Source of the DNA: an uncultured Clostridia bacterium
Lineage (GTDB): Bacteria > Bacillota > Clostridia > Oscillospirales > Ruminococcaceae
Reading direction: 5' to 3'
Assembly (NCBI GenBank): GCA_937901465.1
Contig: CALGTU010000025.1
Location: forward strand, 1-22,636
DNA length: 22,636 bases
Numbering within the stretch: position 1 is the stretch's first letter; each line of letters starts with the position of its first letter. The notes under the pieces were generated by a model, which made no database searches, had not been told where the DNA came from, and worked only from the letters and a program-made list of their open reading frames with translations. The translations under genes and the position numbers were made by a program. This document shows, piece by piece, positions 6,626 to 14,657 of the stretch.

Positions 6626-7768
6626 ATGCTTAAAGCAGTTTTAAAATTTATATGGCAGTATTTCAAAAAACTTGACAAACAACTTTTTATTGTTGTTGGC
6701 ATATGTTCTCTTTTCAGCATTGTTCTGATATACTCAATCGTTCACAACGGACTTATCAGCTATCTTACGACAAGTGAATATAAAAAACAGCTTGTTGCAG
6801 TTTTTATAGGAATGGCAGGGGCTATGGTCCTTTCGGCGCTTGATTACAGAAAATTTGTTAAACTATGGTTTTTATACGGTCCTGCTTGTCTTATTCTCTC
6901 ACTTCTTCTCTTTACTCCTTTAGGATTCGGGCGAGAAGGTTCGAACAATGTCAACTGGCTTGATATAGGATTTATGTCGATTCAGCCTTCTGAATTTTTA
7001 AAACTTGCGTTTATCCTTACTTTTGCATATCATCTTTCAAAGGTTGATGACAGGATAAATCAGCCGATACAGCTTCTTTTGCTTTTAGTTCACGCGGCAG
7101 TTCCTATGGGGATAATCTTTATTCAGAATGACTACGGAACTGTTCTTGTATTTACTGCTATTGTTGCGGTTATGGTATTTGCGGCAGGTATTTCTTATAA
7201 ATACATTGTTGCGGTTCTTGTTACACTTCCGGCACTTTTTGCGGCGGCCTGGTTCTTTGTTCTGGGACCTACCCACAAAAACAGAATACTCGTTCTTTTT
7301 AATCCCGATCTTGACACAACAGCAGGAGATCAGCAGGCAGCGGGAAAAATCGCTCTCGGCTCGGGACAACTCTTCGGAAAGGGTCTTTTCGGCGGAGAAT
7401 ATTACTATGTTCCCGACGCACACAACGACTTTATCTTTTCATATATAGGACAGGCTCTTGGATTTGTAGGCTGTATGGTTACAGTAGGGTTGCTTTGTTA
7501 TATATGTATTAAAATCCTTGTTAATGCACATATTGCTGATGATAATCTCGGAAAATATATCTGTATGGGTGTTTTCGCACTTATGCTCATACATTGTTTT
7601 GTAAATATAGGAATGGTTTTAGGCGTTATGCCCGTTATCGGAGTTCCTTTGCCGTTTATAAGCGACGGCGGAACGGCTATGGTAAGTATGTATATTGCGA
7701 TAGGTTTTGTTATGAGTGTTTATTCTCATTCGGACAGAGGCTATGCCGTTTTCTATGATAAATCTTAG
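6626..7768 (+). CDS. RodA/FtsW family peptidoglycan glycosyltransferase (SEDS)
   Basis: A 380-residue polytopic membrane protein with about ten hydrophobic segments, as expected for SEDS glycan polymerases that work with a class B PBP to polymerise lipid II. Conserved signatures: WLDIGFMSIQPSEFLKL, IQNDYGTVLVF, the loop PDAHNDFIF with the candidate catalytic Asp D268, and GVPLPFISDGGTAM. An unusual point is YIGQALGF after that loop, where RodA usually has an EELG-like sequence; Q276 replaces the first Glu. Absence of divisome neighbours slightly favours RodA over FtsW, and the HxDFIF loop is present in both. GAAAGGAG precedes the ATG. Its own terminator follows; transcription may come from an unseen promoter near 6600. 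Confidence 0.9.
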   Translation: MLKAVLKFIWQYFKKLDKQLFIVVGICSLFSIVLIYSIVHNGLISYLTTSEYKKQLVAVFIGMAGAMVLSALDYRKFVKLWFLYGPACLILSLLLFTPLGFGREGSNNVNWLDIGFMSIQPSEFLKLAFILTFAYHLSKVDDRINQPIQLLLLLVHAAVPMGIIFIQNDYGTVLVFTAIVAVMVFAAGISYKYIVAVLVTLPALFAAAWFFVLGPTHKNRILVLFNPDLDTTAGDQQAAGKIALGSGQLFGKGLFGGEYYYVPDAHNDFIFSYIGQALGFVGCMVTVGLLCYICIKILVNAHIADDNLGKYICMGVFALMLIHCFVNIGMVLGVMPVIGVPLPFISDGGTAMVSMYIAIGFVMSVYSHSDRGYAVFYDKS

Positions 7769-7772
7769 AATA

Positions 7773-7812
7773 AAGAGCATCGGAAAAGTTTTCTGATGCT
7801 CTTATTTGCTTT
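7773..7812 (+). terminator. Terminator after the rodA/ftsW-like gene
   Basis: AAGAGCATC (7773-7781) pairs with GATGCTCTT (7795-7803). The stem can extend inwards through GGAAAA/TTTTCT. The tail (ATTTGCTTTT) is T-rich but interrupted, so this is a slightly weaker terminator. Confidence 0.82.
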
Positions 7813-7883
7813 TATGTGTAATAAAAAAGAACTAACTGACCGATAATTTGTCATATATGATAATAGCGTTCTCTGTGTGTATA

Positions 7884-7892
7884 TGATATAAT
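7884..7892 (+). promoter_or_regulatory. Extended -10 promoter of fhs
   Basis: TGATATAAT forms an extended -10 element (TG at 7884-7885, TATAAT at 7887-7892). The -35 position 17 bases upstream matches poorly, which is common with extended -10 promoters. Transcription would start near 7899, so the message begins with AGGTG (7899-7903), able to pair with CACCT (7913-7917). Confidence 0.6.
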
Positions 7893-7975
7893 TAAATCAG
7901 GTGTTTTTTATGCACCTTAAACAACAGATGAGTAACAAAAAAACAATGAAAATTATCGAAAAGGGGACAATTAAA

Positions 7976-9646
7976 ATGCTTACAGACATCGAAATTGCTC
8001 AGCAGGCGAAAATGCTCAAAATTACCGAAATTGCAAACAATCTCGGAATCAAGGAAGATGACATTGAACCTTATGGTCATTATAAGGCAAAGGTCACAGA
8101 ACGTCTTTTCAGCGAAGTTAAGGACAAAGAAGACGGAAAACTCATTCTCGTTACAGCAATCAACCCTACTCCCGCAGGAGAAGGAAAGACAACTATAAGC
8201 GTTGGTCTTGCTGAAGCTATGAAATGCATAGGAAAAAATGCAGTTCTCGCACTTCGTGAACCTTCACTCGGCCCCGTTTTCGGTATTAAGGGCGGTGCAG
8301 CAGGCGGCGGATACGCACAGGTTGTTCCTATGGAAGACATCAACCTTCACTTTACAGGTGATATGCACGCTATTACAGCGGCTAACAACCTTCTCTGTGC
8401 TATGATAGACAATCATCTTCAGCAGGGTAATGAACTTAAAATCGACCAGAGAAGAATTCTCTTCAAGCGTTGTATGGATATGAACGACAGAGCACTCAGA
8501 TTCGTAAACGTTGGTCTTGGCGGAAAAATCAATGGTGTTCCACGTGAAGATGGTTTCAACATCACTGTTGCATCTGAAATAATGGCTATTCTTTGTCTTG
8601 CTGCTGACCTTGAAGACTTAAAGAAAAGACTCGGCAACATTCTCGTTGCTTATGATTTCGACGGCAAGCCTGTTTTCGCAAGAGATATCGGTGCTTGCGG
8701 AGCTATGACTGCTCTTCTTAAAGACGCACTCAAGCCTAACCTTGTTCAGACACTCGAAAACACACCTGCATTTATCCATGGCGGTCCTTTTGCTAATATT
8801 GCTCATGGTTGTAACTCTGTAAGAGCAACAAAGCTCGCTCTTAAGCTTGGTGATTACTGTATCACAGAAGCAGGATTCGGTTCTGACCTTGGCGCTGAAA
8901 AGTTTATGGACATCAAGTGCAGATTCGCAGGGCTCAATCCTTCTTGCGTAGTTCTCGTTGCAACAATCCGTGCACTCAAATACAATGGTGGCGTAGCAAG
9001 AGCTGACCTTACAAACGAAAATCTCGAAGCACTCGAAAAGGGTGTTGTAAACCTTAAGACACATATCGAAAATATGCAGAAGTATGGTGCTCCTGTTGTA
9101 GTTGCAATCAACAGATTCCATACAGATACAGAAGCTGAAATTGAATTCATCAAGAAGTTCTGTGCTGATATGGGCGTTGAAGTTTCACTCGCTGAAATCT
9201 TTGCTAAAGGCGGTATCGGTGGAACAGACCTCGCTGAAAAAGTTTGCAAGACTATCGAAACAAAGCCTTCAAACTTCAAGCCTCTTTATGACGAAAAACT
9301 TCCTATCAAGGAAAAACTCGGCATAATCGCAAAGGAAATCTACCGCGCTGACGGAGTTATCTTTACAGCTCAGGCTGAAAAGGCTATAAAGGAAATCACA
9401 GACCTTGGATTCGGCGATATTCCTGTTTGTGTTGCTAAAACACAGTATTCACTTTCTGACGACCCCACAAAGCTCGGCAAACCTGAAAACTTTGAAATTA
9501 CAGTTCGTGATGTAAGACTTTCATCAGGCGCCGGTTTCGTTGTTGCACTTACAGGCGACATTATGACAATGCCCGGTCTTCCGAAGAGCCCAGCTGCTCT
9601 TAAGATTGACTGCGACAACGACGGAAACATCACAGGACTTTTCTAA
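7976..9646 (+). CDS. fhs: Formate-tetrahydrofolate ligase
   Basis: A 556-residue ATP-dependent synthetase making 10-formyl-tetrahydrofolate from formate and THF. It feeds purine synthesis and, in acetogens, the Wood-Ljungdahl methyl branch. The phosphate-binding loop TPAGEGKTT is near residues 64-72, followed by REPSLGPVFGIKGGAAGGGYAQ, the most conserved block of the family. The usual N-terminus (MLTDIEIAQQAKM) and length confirm ATG 7976, which has AAGGGG upstream. The frame stays open 25 codons further upstream, with ATG at 7910 inside the leader hairpin; a longer form is unlikely. It has its own promoter, and tsaE follows after 11 bases. No ZTP (pfl) riboswitch motif is visible in the leader. 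Confidence 0.97.
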   Translation: MLTDIEIAQQAKMLKITEIANNLGIKEDDIEPYGHYKAKVTERLFSEVKDKEDGKLILVTAINPTPAGEGKTTISVGLAEAMKCIGKNAVLALREPSLGPVFGIKGGAAGGGYAQVVPMEDINLHFTGDMHAITAANNLLCAMIDNHLQQGNELKIDQRRILFKRCMDMNDRALRFVNVGLGGKINGVPREDGFNITVASEIMAILCLAADLEDLKKRLGNILVAYDFDGKPVFARDIGACGAMTALLKDALKPNLVQTLENTPAFIHGGPFANIAHGCNSVRATKLALKLGDYCITEAGFGSDLGAEKFMDIKCRFAGLNPSCVVLVATIRALKYNGGVARADLTNENLEALEKGVVNLKTHIENMQKYGAPVVVAINRFHTDTEAEIEFIKKFCADMGVEVSLAEIFAKGGIGGTDLAEKVCKTIETKPSNFKPLYDEKLPIKEKLGIIAKEIYRADGVIFTAQAEKAIKEITDLGFGDIPVCVAKTQYSLSDDPTKLGKPENFEITVRDVRLSSGAGFVVALTGDIMTMPGLPKSPAALKIDCDNDGNITGLF

Positions 9647-9657
9647 GGAGAATTTTA

Positions 9658-10098
9658 ATGACCTTTATTTCTCACTCGGCAGAAGAAACAATAGCTTTTG
9701 CTGAGAAAATCGGTTCGCTTTTAAAGGGCGGAGATATAATAGCATATAAAGGCACAATGGGCGCAGGCAAGACCACTTTTACAAGAGGTCTTTGCCTGGG
9801 GCTCTCTATGCCCGATGAGGTTACATCACCTACATTTGCACTTGTAAATGAATACAGAGGCAAAAAGGTAACTCTTTATCATTTTGATATGTATCGCATA
9901 AACGGTGAGTTTGACCTTGAAACAACGGGATTTTATGACTATATATCAGATGACAGCATCATTGCTGTTGAATGGTCTGAAAATATTGAAGAATGTCTGC
10001 CTGAGGGAACGATAACCATAAGTATTGAAGCTCTCGGTGAACAGACAAGAAAAATAACTGTTTTTGGAGATGAACGATTTGAATCTCTTGGGGATTGA
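9658..10098 (+). CDS. tsaE: tRNA t6A biosynthesis ATPase TsaE
   Basis: A 146-residue P-loop ATPase that works with TsaB and TsaD to form N6-threonylcarbamoyladenosine at position 37 of ANN-decoding tRNAs. The Walker A loop GTMGAGKT is at residues 32-39. It is followed by SPTFALVNEY, LYHFDMYR and VEWSEN, all in family positions. Length is normal. AAGGAG lies 6 bases before the ATG, 11 bases after the fhs stop. The 3' end overlaps tsaB by about 20 bases, as expected for partner genes. Confidence 0.95.
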   Translation: MTFISHSAEETIAFAEKIGSLLKGGDIIAYKGTMGAGKTTFTRGLCLGLSMPDEVTSPTFALVNEYRGKKVTLYHFDMYRINGEFDLETTGFYDYISDDSIIAVEWSENIEECLPEGTITISIEALGEQTRKITVFGDERFESLGD

Positions 10099-10762
10099 TA
10101 CATCGGGTAACATAGCTTCGGTTGCTGTTTGTAATGAAGATACCGTTATAGCACAGACAACTGTTATGACAAGGCTTACCCATTCTCAGATTATACTTCC
10201 TTTATGCAAGGATGTTCTTATGAAAGCCGAGATGACCCTTGAAGACATCGACAGAATAGCCGTTGCTGTGGGCCCCGGTTCGTATACAGGTCTTCGCATA
10301 GGAATATCTGCTGTTAAGGGAATGTGTTTTGGTGCTGAAAAAGAATGCGTTGGCATTTCAACCCTTGAGGGACTTGCTTTTAATATGTCGGGAACAGGGA
10401 AGAAGATATGCTCTGTTATGTCGGCAAGACAGAATCTTGTTTATACAGCGTTTTTTGAAGATAAAAACGGAGTTATGACAAGACTTTGTGAGGATAGAAT
10501 TATAACACAGGAAAAACTTTACGAAGAAATTTCTGAAGGGACGGTAATTACGGGAGATTATGCAAAGAATTTTACAGAAAAATTCTCTGACAAAAATCTT
10601 ATTTTAGCGCCCCCTCATTTAAGATATCAGCTCGCAAGCAGTCTTTGTTTTGCGGGAATGACAAAAACACCGATAACTGCTGATGAACTTGATGCAAGTT
10701 ATCTTCAGCCGACAAAGGCTGAAAAAGATCTTGAAGAAAAGAAAAACGGAGGAAACGCATAA
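10079..10762 (+). CDS. tsaB: tRNA t6A biosynthesis protein TsaB
   Basis: A 227-residue inactive ASKHA-fold protein that scaffolds TsaD in t6A synthesis. The N-terminus NLLGIDTSGNIASVAV and the block VAVGPGSYTGLRIGISAVKGM are the family signatures. The start is probably TTG 10079: GGAG (10066-10069) sits 9 bases upstream, and this makes the protein begin at MNLLGIDTS, as its relatives do. ATG 10070 is the alternative but directly abuts the same GGAG. The 5' end lies within tsaE, and the stop overlaps the rpiB ATG by one base. The common companions rimI and tsaD do not follow; rpiB does. Confidence 0.92.
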   Translation: MNLLGIDTSGNIASVAVCNEDTVIAQTTVMTRLTHSQIILPLCKDVLMKAEMTLEDIDRIAVAVGPGSYTGLRIGISAVKGMCFGAEKECVGISTLEGLAFNMSGTGKKICSVMSARQNLVYTAFFEDKNGVMTRLCEDRIITQEKLYEEISEGTVITGDYAKNFTEKFSDKNLILAPPHLRYQLASSLCFAGMTKTPITADELDASYLQPTKAEKDLEEKKNGGNA

Positions 10763-11196
10763 TGTTGGCAATAGGTTGCGATCACGGCGGATATGAACTT
10801 AAACTTGAAATAAAGAAATATCTTGATGAAAAGGGCATAGAATATAAAGATGTCGGATGTAACGGAGAATCCTGTGATTATCCTGATATTGCAAAGGATG
10901 TCTGCACACTTATTCAGAACGGCGATGCAGAAAAGGGAATACTTATCTGTGGAACAGGCATAGGTATTTCAATCGCTGCTAACAAGCACAAGGGAATAAG
11001 AGCGGCTCTTTGTACTGACAGCTATATGGCTAAATTCACAAGACTTCATAACAACTCAAATGTTCTTTGTATGGGCGGAAGAGTAATAGGCGGGGGAGTT
11101 GCTGTAGAAATAACAGAAGCTTTCCTTAACACAGAATTTGAAGGCGGAAGACATCAGCGTAGAATAGACAAGATTTCGGCGCTCGAAGAAAACTAA
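10762..11196 (+). CDS. rpiB: Ribose 5-phosphate isomerase B
   Basis: A 144-residue RpiB/LacAB-type isomerase interconverting ribose 5-phosphate and ribulose 5-phosphate in the pentose phosphate pathway. CDHGGYELK at the start and the catalytic-cysteine loop CGTGIGISIAANK (C63) are diagnostic, and the C-terminal RHQRRIDKI is typical. The start is coupled to tsaB through TAATG; GGAGG-like GGAGGAAACGC lies upstream. Allose 6-phosphate isomerase activity occurs in the family, but the operon context (glmS, glycosyltransferase) gives no hint of it. Confidence 0.95.
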   Translation: MLAIGCDHGGYELKLEIKKYLDEKGIEYKDVGCNGESCDYPDIAKDVCTLIQNGDAEKGILICGTGIGISIAANKHKGIRAALCTDSYMAKFTRLHNNSNVLCMGGRVIGGGVAVEITEAFLNTEFEGGRHQRRIDKISALEEN

Positions 11197-11221
11197 TTTA
11201 TCATTCGGAGGAAAATTTCTT

Positions 11222-13048
11222 ATGTGTGGAATTGTAGGATATGTCGGAAAACAGCAGTGCGCTGATATTCTTGTAAACGCACTTAAAAAACTTGAATACC
11301 GCGGATATGACTCAGCAGGTATTGCTCTTCATTCCGAAGGAAAGATAAAGACAGTAAAAGCCAAGGGTAAGATTGCTGAAGGACTTGAAGCAAAACTTAT
11401 AAGTGATGGAAAACCTGCGGGTACTTGTGGTATTGCTCACACAAGATGGGCGACACACGGCGAACCTTCTGATATAAATTCACACCCTATCGGTAACGGA
11501 AAAATAACTATAGTTCATAACGGAATTATCGAAAACTATCGTGAAATCAAGGAGTTTCTCATTTCAAAGGGATATGTTTTTGAAAGTGAAACAGATACAG
11601 AAACTGTTGCTAAACTTCTTGATTATTACTATGAAGGAAATCCTAAAGACGCGATTATAAGTGCACTTAATGATATCGAAGGTGCTTATGCGTTGGGAAT
11701 TATTTTCAAGGATTTTCCTGAAAAGATTTTTGCTGTAAGAAAAGAAAGTCCGCTTATTGTCGGAAAAGGAAACGGCGAAAATTTCATCGCTTCTGATATG
11801 ACAGCAATACTTGAACATACAAAGGAATATTACCTTCTTGAATACGGCGAAATCGCTGAACTTGACGGTGAAAACATAGTTTTCTGTGATATGCATAAGA
11901 GAGAAATCACAAAAGAACTTTCTATCGCTGACTGGGATCTTGATGCCGCTGAAAAGAGTGGATATGAACACTTTATGCTCAAAGAAATCCATGAACAGCC
12001 TGAAGTTATCAAGACAACTATCAATCCCAGAATCAAAGATGGAATGCCTGATTTAAGCGAATGCGGAATTACTCCCGAAAAGCTCAAGAAATACAACAAG
12101 ATTTTTGTTGTTGCGTGTGGTACTGCTATGCACGCGGGACTTGTTGGAAAATATGTTATCGAAAAGATAGCAAGAGTTCCGGTTGATGTTGATATTGCAT
12201 CTGAATTCAGATACAGAGATCCCATAGTTTCAGAGGGCGACCTTGTTATCATTATTTCACAGTCGGGCGAAACAGCGGATAGCCTTGCTGCGATGAGACT
12301 CGCTAAAAAACTCGGTGCTGAAACACTCGCTATTGTAAACGTTAAGGGAAGTTCGATAGCAAGAGAAGCGGATATGCTTATCTATACACACGCAGGTCCT
12401 GAAATTGCGGTTGCTTCAACAAAGGCATATATGGTCCAGATTGCGGTTATGTATCTTCTTGCTTTTGAAATAGCTTTTGCTATGGGTAAGATTGACGAAG
12501 CTGAATGCAGACGTCTTACATCGCTTTTAAGAGAAACTCCCGATATTATCGAAAAGATTCTCGAAAATACAGAAGATGCACAGTATATCGCATCACAGCT
12601 TATTACTGCCGATAGTCTTCTTTACATAGGAAGAGGACTTGATTATGCACTCAGTATGGAAGGTTCACTCAAACTCAAGGAAATTTCATATATCCATAGT
12701 GAATCTTATGCGGCAGGCGAACTCAAACACGGAACTATTTCTCTTATTACAGACAATATGCCCGTTATTGCTGTTGCAACACAGACAGACCTTTTTGATA
12801 AGACAATAAGCAACATAAAGGAAGTTAAAACAAGAGGCGCAAAGGTTATTATGGTATGCCGCGAAGGATATAATCCTGATAAGGATATCGCTGATTTCAA
12901 ATTCGGTCTTCCCGATTCTGTTGAAAACCTTATTATGCCTATGGCGGCGGTTGTTCCTTTACAACTTATTGCCTACTATACATCTGTTTTAAGAGGAAAC
13001 GATGTTGATAAGCCAAGAAACCTTGCTAAATCGGTTACTGTCGAATAA
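11222..13048 (+). CDS. glmS: Glutamine-fructose-6-phosphate aminotransferase (isomerising)
   Basis: A 608-residue enzyme making glucosamine 6-phosphate from fructose 6-phosphate and glutamine, the first committed step to UDP-GlcNAc and cell wall. The N-terminal glutaminase domain begins MCGIVGYVG with Cys2 as the nucleophile after Met removal; THGEPSDINSHP follows. Two SIS sugar-isomerase domains follow (ACGTAMHAG, SQSGETADS). The C-terminus DKPRNLAKSVTVE is the conserved active-site tail. CGGAGG precedes the ATG. Only 25 bases separate it from rpiB, so there is no room for a glmS ribozyme, which many Firmicutes carry. The frame is intact and of normal length. Confidence 0.97.
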   Translation: MCGIVGYVGKQQCADILVNALKKLEYRGYDSAGIALHSEGKIKTVKAKGKIAEGLEAKLISDGKPAGTCGIAHTRWATHGEPSDINSHPIGNGKITIVHNGIIENYREIKEFLISKGYVFESETDTETVAKLLDYYYEGNPKDAIISALNDIEGAYALGIIFKDFPEKIFAVRKESPLIVGKGNGENFIASDMTAILEHTKEYYLLEYGEIAELDGENIVFCDMHKREITKELSIADWDLDAAEKSGYEHFMLKEIHEQPEVIKTTINPRIKDGMPDLSECGITPEKLKKYNKIFVVACGTAMHAGLVGKYVIEKIARVPVDVDIASEFRYRDPIVSEGDLVIIISQSGETADSLAAMRLAKKLGAETLAIVNVKGSSIAREADMLIYTHAGPEIAVASTKAYMVQIAVMYLLAFEIAFAMGKIDEAECRRLTSLLRETPDIIEKILENTEDAQYIASQLITADSLLYIGRGLDYALSMEGSLKLKEISYIHSESYAAGELKHGTISLITDNMPVIAVATQTDLFDKTISNIKEVKTRGAKVIMVCREGYNPDKDIADFKFGLPDSVENLIMPMAAVVPLQLIAYYTSVLRGNDVDKPRNLAKSVTVE

Positions 13049-13106
13049 TATACAAAAAGTAAATATTTTATAGAAATATACGAAACGTAAAAGGAGTGAA
13101 AAGAAA

Positions 13107-14054
13107 ATGGAACTTATATCTGTCGTTGTTCCTTGCTATAACGAAGAAGAAAGTCTGCCTTTATTCTATGACGAAATAAAGAGAGTTTCCTCTGAAATGA
13201 AAGAAAACAACGAACTTTCTTTTGAATATATTTTCGTTGACGATGGTTCAAAGGATAAGACGCTTTCTATACTTCGTGAAATGGCGAAAAAAGATAATGA
13301 AGTGAGATATGTTTCGTTTTCAAGAAACTTCGGCAAAGAGGCGGCTATGTTTGCGGGGCTTGAAGCAACAAAAGGCGACTATGTTGTTATTCTTGATGCA
13401 GACTTACAACATCCACCTAAACTTATTCCAGAGATGTATTCTTATGTAAAATCAGGCGAATGGGATTGTGCCGCTACAAGAAGAATTTCAAGAAAGGGTG
13501 AACCAAAACTTCTTTCATTCTTCTCAAATCAGTTCTATAATGTAATAAACAAAATCTCACAGACATATATCGTCAACGGCGCACAGGATTTCAGATTTAT
13601 GAAAAGACAAATGGTTGACGCTATACTTTCTATGAGTGAATACAACAGATTTTCAAAGGGCATTTTCAGTTGGGTAGGCTTTAAGACAAAGTTTATAGAA
13701 GTTGAAAACACAGAACGCGTTGCGGGAACTACAAAGTGGAATTTCTTCAAACTTTTAAGATATTCATTTGAGGGTATTCTCGCCTTCTCAACAGCACCTA
13801 TTGAATTTCCCGTTTTTGCAGGAATTTTTTCCTGTTTTTCGGCGTTTGTGCTTCTTATAATACTTCTTCTGGATATCTTCTTATGGCATACAGGCTGGGT
13901 TCAGACACTCACGCTTTTAACTGTTCTTCTTTTCGCTGTGGGCGTTGTTCTTGTTTCTCTTGGCATTATGGGACAGTATATTGCTAAAACCTATATGGAA
14001 GTAAAGAGAAGACCTATCTATATAAAAGCGGAAGATGAAACCTCACAAAGATAA
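13107..14054 (+). CDS. GT2 membrane glycosyltransferase, DPM1/GtrB-like
   Basis: A 315-residue family 2 glycosyltransferase. The catalytic domain opens with SVVVPCYNEEESLP, then FVDDGSKDKT and the metal-binding DADLQHPP. QDFRFMKR and GTTKWNFFKLL mark the polyisoprenyl-phosphate glycosyltransferase branch. Two hydrophobic segments near residues 230-255 and 265-290 anchor it in the membrane. Relatives transfer a sugar from a nucleotide donor to undecaprenyl phosphate for later glycosylation outside the cell; the sugar here is unknown. AAAGGAG lies upstream. It follows glmS after 58 bases without a terminator, so it is probably co-transcribed. The queT riboswitch begins 11 bases after its stop. 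Confidence 0.88.
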   Translation: MELISVVVPCYNEEESLPLFYDEIKRVSSEMKENNELSFEYIFVDDGSKDKTLSILREMAKKDNEVRYVSFSRNFGKEAAMFAGLEATKGDYVVILDADLQHPPKLIPEMYSYVKSGEWDCAATRRISRKGEPKLLSFFSNQFYNVINKISQTYIVNGAQDFRFMKRQMVDAILSMSEYNRFSKGIFSWVGFKTKFIEVENTERVAGTTKWNFFKLLRYSFEGILAFSTAPIEFPVFAGIFSCFSAFVLLIILLLDIFLWHTGWVQTLTLLTVLLFAVGVVLVSLGIMGQYIAKTYMEVKRRPIYIKAEDETSQR

Positions 14055-14065
14055 AATTTTATAAC

Positions 14066-14102
14066 AGCCGTTTCTTGATAACCGGCTTAAAAAAACAAGG
14101 AG
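14066..14102 (+). promoter_or_regulatory. preQ1-I riboswitch controlling queT
   Basis: Stem P1 is AGCCG (14066-14070) with CGGCT (14083-14087), enclosing a 12-base loop ending in ATAAC. An A-rich tail (TAAAAAAACAAGG) follows. CTTG in the loop (14074-14077) can pair with CAAG (14096-14099) as the P2 pseudoknot. The overall pattern closely matches the short preQ1-I aptamers whose tail ends ACAAGG. P2 includes part of the AAGGAG ribosome binding site, so ligand binding should block translation of queT. Class call is strong because it precedes a queuosine-precursor transporter; ligand binding itself is inferred. Confidence 0.87.
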
Positions 14103-14110
14103 AGATTAAA

Positions 14111-14602
14111 ATGAAAAAGAATAATACTATTGACATTATAAAAATCGCAATCGTCGCGGCTATCTATGCCGTTATGACGGTTGCGATTTCTCCGTTATCT
14201 TATGGACCTATACAATTGAGATTTTCTGAAATACTTATTCTTCTTTGTTTCTATAACAAGAAATACTGCGTTTCTATGACAGTTGGTTGTCTTATCGCGA
14301 ATATTTTCAGCCCTATGGCACTTCTTGATATTCCTTTCGGGACTCTTGCTACGATACTTGCGGTATTGTTTCTTTCAAAAAGCAATAATCTGTTTATAGG
14401 TTCTTTATGGGCGACAATTTTTAACGGAATAATTGTCGGAACAGAACTTTATATTGCTTTTAAAGAACCGATTCTTATTTCTATGGGAACGGTAGCTCTG
14501 GGTGAATTTATCGTTGTAAGTGTTATAGGTGTTATCATTTTTAAGGCAATTGAGAAAAACAAGCATTTTATGAAACTCATCGGGAACGAGAGAAAGTCTT
14601 GA
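14111..14602 (+). CDS. queT: QueT family queuosine-precursor transporter
   Basis: A 163-residue membrane protein with about five to six hydrophobic segments, matching the QueT family of ECF-type substrate-binding (S) components. IQLRFSEILILLCFY and the hydrophobic C-terminal helices are characteristic. It would use a shared ECF energising module encoded elsewhere to import preQ1 or another queuosine precursor. ATG 14111 is chosen because AAGGAG (14097-14102) is at ideal spacing; frames opening earlier start inside the riboswitch. The preQ1-I riboswitch directly upstream supports the substrate. The -35 element of the next promoter overlaps its stop codon. Confidence 0.92.
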   Translation: MKKNNTIDIIKIAIVAAIYAVMTVAISPLSYGPIQLRFSEILILLCFYNKKYCVSMTVGCLIANIFSPMALLDIPFGTLATILAVLFLSKSNNLFIGSLWATIFNGIIVGTELYIAFKEPILISMGTVALGEFIVVSVIGVIIFKAIEKNKHFMKLIGNERKS

Positions 14603-14627
14603 TTTTTGGGGAAAGATAGTGTATAAT
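14599..14627 (+). promoter_or_regulatory. Sigma-A promoter of the SDR gene
   Basis: TTGATT (14599-14604) and TATAAT (14622-14627) are 17 bases apart. The -35 box overlaps the queT stop codon, so the dehydrogenase gene has its own promoter despite the short gap. Confidence 0.82.
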
Positions 14628-14657
14628 TTTAAAAAAATAAAAGGAGGCGTTTTCAAA

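Noticed and set aside
7804..7975. ZTP (pfl) riboswitch before fhs
   Set aside because: The conserved GGGTCG...GACTGG and CCGCCTGGGCA-type blocks are not present.
13049..13106. Possible terminator between glmS and the glycosyltransferase
   Set aside because: Only an AT-rich imperfect repeat (TATTT/GAAATA) without GC pairs or T-tract, so readthrough is more likely.
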